Origin: Chryseobacterium gleum
GTDB taxonomy: Bacteria; Bacteroidota; Bacteroidia; Flavobacteriales_D; Crocinitomicaceae
Length of the DNA: 5,516 nt
Direction: 5' to 3'
Assembly: GCA_943326825.2 (NCBI GenBank)
Contig: CALPUT020000189.1
Span: 1 to 5,516, forward strand
Shown here piece after piece: positions 1 to 5,516 of this stretch (position 1 is its first letter; the number at the start of each line of letters is the position of its first letter). Below the pieces are notes generated by a model. It did no database searches. It was given only the letters and a program-made list of their open reading frames with translations, and was not told the DNA's origin. Made by a program: the position numbers and the translations under genes.

Positions 1-1826
1 GTAGTCGCAGATGTTGACCATACATTATTAGAAACTTGATCAGATATTAAATCTACTGATGTTCCAGTACATAATGAAGTAGAACCATTTGCAGTAATTA
101 CTGGTGCTGTTGGATTAGCATGAACAGTAACTGTAACCAATGTTCTTGGTCCTTCAATTCCTGTTGAATTTGCTTGAGCAGCATAATAATTAAATACTCC
201 CGCAGTCGCTGTAGAAGGAACTAAATTTGTAACTAAAGTAGTACCTGTTGCATCAGTATACCAATTAATTGTATTGCCTGTTGTTGCTGTAGCAGTTAAA
301 GCTGAAGCTGTTTGACCAACACAATAAGAAATTGCAGTTGTAGCAACTGGTTCAAAAATAACACTTGGAGTTAAAGCCGCATCAGTAAATGCATAGTTCG
401 TTAATAAAACAGAACCACTGACTGGTCTAAAATCAACATTTGTTTTGAAATCCCCATTATTATCTCCATAAGGATTAACAAGTATATTACTTGAAGATAC
501 TACAGAATCATTATTATTAGCACCAAACCATGTTTTAATATCAAAAGTACTTCCTGAATTTCTTTCAGTTGAAAAATTTGGAACATAACCAGCAATTACA
601 TTATTTTTATATTTTAAAACATCAGTAGAAGTATGAGCAGGTGTTATACTTGTATAAGTATTTGAAGCAAGTAATAAAGATGTACCGCCTGCAGCATTTT
701 GTTCACAATATTGACCATCAATATGAATGCCTCTTAATGCGTCCATAAATAAACTATTATAGATTTTTAAACCTGAATTTCTTCTGATTCTAGCTCCCCT
801 TCTGTAACCATTTGCTACAGTAGAAGAATTGCTAACATTACCTCTTAACGGTCCTACAAATGTAATATTCGAAAAAATTGCAGAAGTTTGAGGAGTAGCA
901 TTGTCACCTGAAGCATTATTATCAGACTCAAACCCTTCAGAAGTTGAATTTGAAACAGCAGGGTTATCCGAAATATTTGGATCACGAACAACTAAACCAA
1001 ATTGTATTTTTCCTGAAAATCCATTATCTGTATCAAAATCATCATCTAAATTTCTATATGAAACTAAATGTCTACAGTTTACTGTACCACCAAACCACTC
1101 AAATGCATCATCATTCGCGAAAGAAACCTGAACATTATCAATTGTAGTACCACGGCCAACAGCACCCAATGTTAATCCATTAATTTCCTTGTTTTGAAAA
1201 TAAACATAACCTGCAAATTCTATACGAACATAGCGAAGTACACCTGAATTATCGTTATCATTTGGATTTGCACCACCACCAAATTGTGTGTTTGGTCCTT
1301 CAGTTATTCCTTCTATATTCCCTATCCCAGCACCATAAGTAGCTGAAACTCCATTGTAAGAAGCTCTACCCATCAAAATTACACCTCCCCAATCTCCAAG
1401 ACCTCTTCCATTAGCTGGTTGGTTGGATGTAAATACAATCGGATTAGCCGCTGTACCATCAGCTACTAGTTTTGAACCTTGAGTAATAAAAAGACCTGAT
1501 CCAGCAACTGATTTATCTCCAAGAATATGTGTCCCAGGCTGAATTGTAAGAGTTGCACCATTTGTAACGTAGATCTGTCCTTGAAGCAAATAAGTATTAT
1601 TTGCTGTCCAAATTGTATTATTTGTAATGTTGGCTGTTTGAACTACGTTAGCTGCTGGGTAATTAGTGTTTTGAGGATCAAAATTTGTCCAAGTGTCTGT
1701 CCATTGTGCAGTTGGTGCGGGCGCAAATGCTCCTCTGTAAGTAGTAGGAACAATAAACCCTTGACTTAACACTATATTGCAAATCGATGCAATAATTGCT
1801 GTTAAATAAAATTTCTTCATTTTCAT
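1..1826 (-). CDS. Secreted parallel beta-helix protein with Ig-like repeats, probable type IX secretion cargo (C-terminus beyond the window)
   Basis: An unbroken frame of 608 codons runs off the left edge, so length and C-terminus are unknown. Residues 1-21 form a signal peptide (basic MKMKK, hydrophobic core, likely cleavage before Q22 in VLSQG). Residues about 65-470 are rich in Asn, Gly, Thr and short beta segments, with motifs of Bacteroidota beta-helix surface proteins: GDWGGVILMG near 145-153, SGVLRYVRIEFAG near 194-206, NDDAFEWFGG near 238-247 and LDDDFDTDNGFSGK near 260-273. Residues about 487-568 form an Ig-like domain of the kind found in gliding and T9SS proteins (SYCVGQTASALTATA, then INWY, then TVTV), and a second begins at PVITANGSTSLCTG. 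Type IX secretion and surface anchoring or release are inferred from this architecture; the C-terminal sorting domain is not visible. No catalytic motif is recognised. A second in-frame ATG at codon 3 could be the real start; neither has a Shine-Dalgarno sequence. The gene lies downstream of the TonB receptor gene but behind a terminator, with its own promoter. Confidence 0.9.
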   Translation of the reverse strand, partial: MKMKKFYLTAIIASICNIVLSQGFIVPTTYRGAFAPAPTAQWTDTWTNFDPQNTNYPAANVVQTANITNNTIWTANNTYLLQGQIYVTNGATLTIQPGTHILGDKSVAGSGLFITQGSKLVADGTAANPIVFTSNQPANGRGLGDWGGVILMGRASYNGVSATYGAGIGNIEGITEGPNTQFGGGANPNDNDNSGVLRYVRIEFAGYVYFQNKEINGLTLGAVGRGTTIDNVQVSFANDDAFEWFGGTVNCRHLVSYRNLDDDFDTDNGFSGKIQFGLVVRDPNISDNPAVSNSTSEGFESDNNASGDNATPQTSAIFSNITFVGPLRGNVSNSSTVANGYRRGARIRRNSGLKIYNSLFMDALRGIHIDGQYCEQNAAGGTSLLLASNTYTSITPAHTSTDVLKYKNNVIAGYVPNFSTERNSGSTFDIKTWFGANNNDSVVSSSNILVNPYGDNNGDFKTNVDFRPVSGSVLLTNYAFTDAALTPSVIFEPVATTAISYCVGQTASALTATATTGNTINWYTDATGTTLVTNLVPSTATAGVFNYYAAQANSTGIEGPRTLVTVTVHANPTAPVITANGSTSLCTGTSVDLISDQVSNNVWSTSAT

Positions 1827-1830
1827 CGTT

Positions 1831-1859
1831 TTTAAATTGTAAATTAACTTTAAATTGTA
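1831..1859. repeat. 11-bp direct repeat in the leader of the beta-helix gene
   Basis: TTTAAATTGTA occurs at 1831-1841 and again at 1849-1859, with starts 18 bp apart. On the coding strand this reads TACAATTTAAA twice, the second copy ending a few bases before the start codon. It lies in or just at the expected 5' leader of the beta-helix gene. It may be a regulatory or mRNA-level element, but in such A+T-rich sequence chance is also possible. Confidence 0.4.
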
Positions 1860-1864
1860 CGATG

Positions 1865-1872
1865 CAAATTTT
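1865..1872 (-). promoter_or_regulatory. Candidate -7 promoter element of the beta-helix gene
   Basis: The coding strand reads AAAATTTG followed by CATC. The TTTG half fits the Bacteroidota -7 consensus TAnnTTTG, while the first base of the TA part does not match. The main support is comparison: the same TTTGCATC sits before the TonB receptor gene, 25 nt after a TTAACC in both cases. Transcription would start near 1858-1861, giving a leader of roughly 30 nt. No clear -33 TTG was found, as expected for an activator-dependent promoter. Confidence 0.5.
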
Positions 1873-1893
1873 GAAATTTAAAGTAATAAAAGG

Positions 1894-1943
1894 GTTAAGT
1901 ACAAGCTATGAAACAGAGAAGAAATAGTTAACTTAATGTTAAG
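1894..1943 (-). promoter_or_regulatory. PhoB-like operator: GTTAA direct repeats in 11-bp phase
   Basis: On the plus strand GTTAA occurs at 1894, 1927 and 1938. The last two form GTTAACTTAATGTTAAG with an 11-bp period, and 1927 lies exactly 33 bp (three periods) from 1894. The intermediate phase positions carry weaker matches, GCTAT at 1905 and GAGAA at 1916. On the coding strand the half-site is CTTAAC. Tandem half-sites with an 11-bp period are the known layout of operators for PhoB-family regulators, and CTTAACC resembles the cyanobacterial Pho-box unit. The copy nearest the gene is placed relative to TTTGCATC exactly as in the TonB receptor promoter. Binding by the adjacent PhoB-like regulator is inferred. 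Confidence 0.6.
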
Positions 1944-1978
1944 GAAATTGATATTGTTTTAACATAAAGATTATAAAC

Positions 1979-2007
1979 AAAAAAAATCCTCTAGAAACTA
2001 GAGGATT
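1979..2007 (-). terminator. Rho-independent terminator of the TonB receptor gene
   Basis: A perfect inverted repeat, AATCCTCTAG at 1985-1994 and CTAGAGGATT at 1998-2007, leaves a 3-nt loop. On the minus strand the hairpin runs into a stretch of eight T (1986-1979, its first two bases within the stem). It begins about 20 nt after the receptor stop codon. It should separate the receptor transcript from the beta-helix gene further along the same strand. An A-rich run also lies on the other side (2008-2014), but on the plus strand there is no T-tract, so the terminator is best read as acting on the minus strand. Confidence 0.93.
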
Positions 2008-2028
2008 AAAAAAATTAAAATTTAAACT

Positions 2029-4977
2029 TTAAAATTTATACACTATAACAAAAGAAAAGGTTTGACCAAAACTTGTTGTCCACATAGCGTTATCTATTTT
2101 TGAATTATAACCATTAACATTTTTAGCATTTCCAATGAAAACTGAATTAGTAACTTTATCAAAACCTAAGACAGAAGCTTGAGTCTCATAATTATTTTGA
2201 TAGAAAATCAATTTTTGAGCTAAAATATTTTGAATATTGAATTTTACTTCAAGTTTTTCCTTCAAAAATTTCTTAGCTATTTGAAAATCTAGGAATGTAC
2301 GACCTTTCTCCCAAATATCAGGCTGAGAAACACTTCCTAAAATATAAATTCTTTGTCCAACTCTATTAACATTTAAACTATATGATATTTTATGTTTAAG
2401 ATCATCATACATGACCCCTCCATTAAAAACATATGGAGATTGTCCTTGTAAAGGTCTTGATAAATAAGCTGAACCTTTATTGTTTGAGACATCAACTACA
2501 GATCTAATTATCGATAAATTACTGTAAACGGTTAAATTATTTAAAAAAGACGAAGAATCACTATTAAACAAATAACCAACCATACTCCTAAATTCCAACT
2601 CTAAACCATAATTTATAGCACTTGGAGCATTTTTGTATGAAATCTCATTAGAGACATCCGCACGAGTAGATTGCTCAATTGGGTTTTGGAAGTATTTGTA
2701 AAATAATGATCCTGATAGCAATTGATTTTTACCTGGAAACCATTCATATCTTAAATCTAGATTTGTAATTTTCGCTCTCAATAATGAATCATTTCCTGTC
2801 AATACAAATTGAGTTGTAAAATCAAAAAATGCAAATGGAGCTAATTCTCTGTACTCAGGTCTATTTAATGTTTGAGACCCACTTAATCTTAAATTCTGTC
2901 TTTTGGTTGCAGAGTACACAAAATTAAAAGATGGTAACACATCTAATTTTTTAGTATTAATTACTAGAGCACTTTTATCATTTCTTATAGCCTTCAACTC
3001 TTGAACAAAATACTCTGCTCTTGCACCCCATATCAATCTAAATTTTTTATGGAATTTATTATCTAATGATATAAAACCAGCTGTTAAATTTGAACTAGCT
3101 TGATAAGCATCTGTTAGTTTAGTTCCATCTGTCAATTTAAAACCACCAACACCTGGTTTAATTAACCCCATATTTTGTGCTTGAAAAATAGAATCCTCTG
3201 GTTGGTATAATAAATATGGCTTAAGTTGAACATTTCCTCCTGGTATCCCATATTGAGTGTACCCTAACTGTCTAGCAACAAAATCTCTACTTCTAGTCTG
3301 TAACATACCTCCTACTTTTAATTCAGAAGCAATACCAGCTATTGTATCCAAATGATACGAAATCGATGCTTTTAAGCTTTTAATACCTTCTTTGTTAGTA
3401 GAAAAAAACATACCGCCACAATAATCTGATCCAATACTTGACTGAGAAATATTTGCTCTATAAATTGTATCGTATGGGCTTGAATTTAATGGATCATTCA
3501 CATATTTTGGTCTTGAATAATTAGTTCGTCTTAAATTTGGTATCGTTCTAACAATATTGCTATATCCACCTACCCAATCAATTCTAATTCGATTCTTTTT
3601 AAATAAGTGCTCACCTGTTAACTGTCCAGAATAAATATTGTTTCCTGTAAACCATCGTGCAGTAGACCTAATCAAAGTTGGATTAGCTTCTAAAGGGGAC
3701 ATTTCACCAGATCGAGCAATATATCTATTATCAGAGTTAATACTATACAAGTTTTTAAATCCAATGATATTATGTTGATTAATTTTGAACGATAAATTTG
3801 CCATTCCACCAGCTAAAACCTGAGAAGAATATACTTTATCCAATAAATCAAAATCAATTTGAGAAACACCACCACCAGTAGTATAAGACCTTCTAATGGT
3901 TTGGTTGTAATTATTTGTTCTATTGTAAGATAATGCTGCAATTACCCCAAAATCTCTTTTTTCATCTTTTCCAAAAGATTTATTGTAACCCATAGAATAT
4001 TGAAAACTCATATTGGGCATAAATTTTTGATTTTGAGTACCCCAATTAGTTGTAAATTGTTTAGCTAACACTGCTTGATCATTCATTAATGTAGGATATG
4101 TCTTTACACTTGGCACTGAAGAAGAGAGAGCTCTCGAACCATCATCAACACCTAACCAATCTAATTTCCCACCTACATATGATGTTTGATTTTTAAATGT
4201 CGTAATCGTATTATAACCACCTCCGATTGAAAATGATTGGAAATTATTCTCAGGAATATCTTTAGTCTTAATATTGATTACACCTCCAGCAAACTCACCT
4301 GGCATATCAGGACTAGCCGTTTTTAAAATTGTTAAATTGTCTAACATATTTACTGGAAAGATATCAAATGAAAACGCCTTACGATCTGACTCAGAACTCG
4401 GAAGAGGTGCTCCATTTAAATAAGCTGCATTGTAACGATCATTTAAACCTCTAATAATTACAAATTTATTATCTTGTACACTAGCTCCACTCACTCTTTT
4501 CAAAGCATCTGATGTAGTTCTATCTGGGGTTTTTGCTAAAGTAGCTGAGGAAATTACATCTGAAACTACAGCATTATTTTTCTTTTCCAACTCAATACCT
4601 AAATCACCCATTGGTTTTCTAGCACGAATTGTAACCTCTTCAGTCATTTTAACATTATGCTGTATGTTTACATCAATGTAAACTGTTTCACTATTTACCA
4701 CATCAACTTCTACTAATTTTTCTGGATAATCAGCAAATTTCACTAAAACTTGGTAATGACCAAAAGCTAAATGATGAAAACCAAATTTCCCATCTAAATC
4801 GGACACCGTTTTATGGTCGGTATTTTGTAAAAAAACAAAAGCATTTGGGATTGTCTCTCCTGTCTCTCCTTCTCTTATTACACCTGCAATTGCACCCTTC
4901 GTGTTTTCACCATTACCATCTTGACCATATGCAAGATTAACAAGTAAACAAATAAAAAGAAATATCGTTTTCTTCAT
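2029..4977 (-). CDS. TonB-dependent outer-membrane receptor with carboxypeptidase-regulatory-like N-terminal domain
   Basis: Complete 982-residue protein predicted to be an outer-membrane, TonB-energised importer. Residues 1-18 are a signal peptide with likely cleavage before Q19 (AYG/Q). Residues about 28-108 form a carboxypeptidase-regulatory-like beta-sandwich (GVIREGETGETIPNAFVFL, then SDLDGKFGFHHL). EEVTIRAR at 113-120 is a candidate TonB box. The plug spans about 132-238, with the characteristic FVIIRGLNDRYNAAYLNG (172-189), PSSESDRKAFSFDIFP and PDMPGEFAGGVINIKT. The remainder is a beta-barrel with alternating aromatic strands and a terminal phenylalanine (VIVYKF), the usual outer-membrane insertion signal. 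No SusD-like lipoprotein gene follows; the downstream gene, after a terminator, is a secreted beta-helix protein. This argues against a classical glycan SusCD pair. The substrate cannot be read from sequence; the Pho-box-like operator upstream suggests a phosphorus compound or a ligand used under phosphate starvation. The start is the only one giving a proper signal peptide; no Shine-Dalgarno is present. Confidence 0.95.
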   Translation of the reverse strand: MKKTIFLFICLLVNLAYGQDGNGENTKGAIAGVIREGETGETIPNAFVFLQNTDHKTVSDLDGKFGFHHLAFGHYQVLVKFADYPEKLVEVDVVNSETVYIDVNIQHNVKMTEEVTIRARKPMGDLGIELEKKNNAVVSDVISSATLAKTPDRTTSDALKRVSGASVQDNKFVIIRGLNDRYNAAYLNGAPLPSSESDRKAFSFDIFPVNMLDNLTILKTASPDMPGEFAGGVINIKTKDIPENNFQSFSIGGGYNTITTFKNQTSYVGGKLDWLGVDDGSRALSSSVPSVKTYPTLMNDQAVLAKQFTTNWGTQNQKFMPNMSFQYSMGYNKSFGKDEKRDFGVIAALSYNRTNNYNQTIRRSYTTGGGVSQIDFDLLDKVYSSQVLAGGMANLSFKINQHNIIGFKNLYSINSDNRYIARSGEMSPLEANPTLIRSTARWFTGNNIYSGQLTGEHLFKKNRIRIDWVGGYSNIVRTIPNLRRTNYSRPKYVNDPLNSSPYDTIYRANISQSSIGSDYCGGMFFSTNKEGIKSLKASISYHLDTIAGIASELKVGGMLQTRSRDFVARQLGYTQYGIPGGNVQLKPYLLYQPEDSIFQAQNMGLIKPGVGGFKLTDGTKLTDAYQASSNLTAGFISLDNKFHKKFRLIWGARAEYFVQELKAIRNDKSALVINTKKLDVLPSFNFVYSATKRQNLRLSGSQTLNRPEYRELAPFAFFDFTTQFVLTGNDSLLRAKITNLDLRYEWFPGKNQLLSGSLFYKYFQNPIEQSTRADVSNEISYKNAPSAINYGLELEFRSMVGYLFNSDSSSFLNNLTVYSNLSIIRSVVDVSNNKGSAYLSRPLQGQSPYVFNGGVMYDDLKHKISYSLNVNRVGQRIYILGSVSQPDIWEKGRTFLDFQIAKKFLKEKLEVKFNIQNILAQKLIFYQNNYETQASVLGFDKVTNSVFIGNAKNVNGYNSKIDNAMWTTSFGQTFSFVIVYKF

Positions 4978-4994
4978 GAACTATAAATTTGATG

Positions 4995-5002
4995 CAAAGA
5001 AA
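4995..5002 (-). promoter_or_regulatory. Candidate -7 promoter element of the TonB receptor gene
   Basis: The coding strand reads TTTCTTTG followed by CATC, matching the Bacteroidota -7 consensus TAnnTTTG except at the second base. It starts 25 nt after a TTAACC repeat, the same spacing as in the beta-helix promoter. The predicted start, near 4988-4991, leaves a very short leader of about 10-14 nt. An overlapping alternative, TAGTTTTC at 5006-4999, also fits seven of eight bases loosely, so the exact start is uncertain. Confidence 0.5.
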
Positions 5003-5023
5003 ACTAAAAGCGTTTATCATAAG

Positions 5024-5056
5024 GTTAATTCAATGTTAAGTTAATAATAAGTTAAG
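5024..5056 (-). promoter_or_regulatory. PhoB-like operator: two tandem GTTAA-N6-GTTAAG boxes
   Basis: On the plus strand GTTAA occurs at 5024, 5035, 5040 and 5051, that is two pairs with an 11-bp period (GTTAATTCAATGTTAAG and GTTAATAATAAGTTAAG) offset by 16 bp and sharing the G at 5040. The first pair closely matches the box upstream of the beta-helix gene at 1927-1943 (GTTAA, three variable bases, AATGTTAAG). The block lies 47-79 bp upstream of the receptor start codon, in the position of an activator site. The 11-bp direct-repeat layout suits a PhoB-family regulator, and such a gene begins about 230 bp away on the other strand. Regulation is inferred, not shown. Confidence 0.65.
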
Positions 5057-5060
5057 CCCT

Positions 5061-5252
5061 GTTTTTAAAAAAAAATCATATTTCACAAGTAAAAAACAAA
5101 AAGCGTAAACAATATAACAATCTGATTAATATGAAATTATACAAAAGAGACTAAATCTAAAAAAACTAACTCTTTAACATTAAAGTAATCTGATGTTTTA
5201 TTTTTTAATATAACAGTAAACTTTACATAAAGCATCGATGAAAGTCTTAGTA
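5061..5252. other. A+T-rich divergent intergenic region, no gene seen
   Basis: This is most of the 306-bp gap between the receptor and the response regulator genes. It is very A+T-rich with several A-tracts (for example 5067-5075 and 5091-5096), which could bend the DNA. The only small frame with an ATG that I noticed, at 5130, ends after seven codons. No tRNA, hairpin terminator or convincing small-RNA structure was recognised. Confidence 0.6.
5173..5189 (+). promoter_or_regulatory. Weak Pho-box-like match upstream of the response regulator gene
   Basis: TTTAACATTAAAGTAAT agrees with the coding-strand form of the box before the beta-helix gene (CTTAACATTAAGTTAAC) at 13 of 17 bases, and is oriented toward the response regulator. 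The first half-site is good and the second is degraded. It lies about 64 bp upstream of the candidate -7 element, so autoregulation is possible, but the match may be chance in A+T-rich DNA. Confidence 0.25.
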
Positions 5253-5260
5253 TAAATTTG
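5253..5260 (+). promoter_or_regulatory. -7 promoter element of the response regulator gene
   Basis: TAAATTTG is an exact match to the Bacteroidota -7 consensus TAnnTTTG. It ends 23 nt before the ATG, which would give a leader of roughly 15-20 nt. No TTG -33 element is evident at the usual 19-bp distance. Confidence 0.6.
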
Positions 5261-5283
5261 TGAAGTATTTAAAATTAATAAAT

Positions 5284-5516
5284 ATGCAAAACAATATGAC
5301 AGGACATACAATATTACTAGTAGACGATGAACAAGATATATTAGACTTCCTTTCTTATAATTTACAAAAAGAAGGTTATAAAGTATTTACTGCATCAAAT
5401 GGAGAAGAAGCTTTAAAATTAGTTCGACAAATAAGCCCTTCTCTTATATTACTTGATATTATGATGCCAAAAATGGATGGTATTGAAACTTGTCAATTAA
5501 TTAGAAAAGATTTACA
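5284..5516 (+). CDS. phoB: PhoB/OmpR-type response regulator, receiver domain (3' end beyond the window)
   Basis: The first 77 codons and two bases are present; the right edge cuts the gene inside the receiver domain. The sequence shows a CheY-like fold: TILLVDDEQDI with the acidic pair D14-D15, then EGYKVFTASNGEEAL, then SLILLDIMMPKMDGIE with the phospho-acceptor D58. The pattern, including GIETCQLIRK, is typical of Bacteroidota PhoB-like regulators, which normally continue into a winged-helix DNA-binding domain; that part is not visible, so the output domain and the PhoB name are inferred. An in-frame TAG lies at 5248-5250; ATG at 5284 is chosen because it follows the promoter at a sensible distance, though ATG at 5296 would also keep the whole domain. 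The leader is A-rich with no Shine-Dalgarno. A sensor kinase partner may lie downstream. The gene is divergent from the receptor gene, whose promoter carries PhoB-like repeats. Confidence 0.88.
   Translation, partial: MQNNMTGHTILLVDDEQDILDFLSYNLQKEGYKVFTASNGEEALKLVRQISPSLILLDIMMPKMDGIETCQLIRKDL

Noticed and set aside
241..300. Tandem-looking GTTGT/GTAGC-rich stretch resembling a DNA repeat
   Set aside because: It is explained by Thr/Ala-rich coding sequence of the Ig-like domain, not an independent repeat.
901..1147. Two overlapping plus-strand open frames of 67-76 codons
   Set aside because: They lie inside the minus-strand beta-helix gene, have no promoter or recognisable domain, and their composition is that of an antisense shadow.
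1527..1769. Plus-strand open frame of 80 codons rich in cysteine
   Set aside because: It is antisense to the N-terminal part of the beta-helix gene; the many cysteines are a by-product of reading Thr/Ala/Asn codons on the other strand.
1979..2014. Bidirectional terminator between the two minus-strand genes
   Set aside because: On the plus strand the hairpin is followed by A rather than T, and no plus-strand gene reads into it.
5130..5153. Short ATG-started frame in the intergenic region
   Set aside because: Only seven codons before a stop, no supporting signal; too short to call a peptide gene.
5208..5231. TAAC/TTTAC elements and the near-palindrome CTTTACATAAAG before the response regulator promoter as a further Pho-type box
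   Set aside because: The half-sites do not keep the 11-bp period and lack the GTTAA/TTAAC core, so the match is not better than expected in A+T-rich DNA.

Overview
The window looks like chromosome from an A+T-rich member of the Bacteroidota, most likely a flavobacterium-like organism. The reasons are a TonB-dependent receptor with a carboxypeptidase-regulatory-like N-terminal extension, a secreted beta-helix protein carrying the Ig-like repeats typical of type IX secretion cargo, start codons without Shine-Dalgarno sequences, and promoters resembling the Bacteroidota TAnnTTTG -7 element.

Layout. Positions 1-1826 (minus strand) hold the first 608 codons of a large exported protein: signal peptide, right-handed parallel beta-helix, one complete Ig-like domain and the start of a second. 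The gene runs off the left edge. Positions 1827-2028 hold its promoter region and, next to the neighbouring gene, a strong intrinsic terminator. Positions 2029-4977 (minus strand) encode a complete 982-residue TonB-dependent outer-membrane receptor. Positions 4978-5283 are a divergent intergenic region. Positions 5284-5516 (plus strand) are the first 77 codons of a PhoB/OmpR-type response regulator, cut by the right edge.

Main observation. Both minus-strand genes have upstream direct repeats of GTTAA (TTAAC on the coding strand) with an 11-bp period: three copies of GTTAA-N6-GTTAAG in total, one before the beta-helix gene and two before the receptor gene. In both promoters the TTAACC nearest the gene is followed by exactly 25 nt and then TTTGCATC, a plausible -7/start region. 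An 11-bp direct-repeat period is the architecture of PhoB-type operators, and the half-site resembles the cyanobacterial Pho-box unit CTTAACC. With a PhoB-like regulator gene directly alongside, the simplest reading is a small regulon in which the regulator controls an outer-membrane transporter and a cell-surface or secreted beta-helix protein, perhaps for acquiring phosphate or a phosphorus compound. The substrate and the phosphate link are inference; the repeats and their spacing are seen directly.
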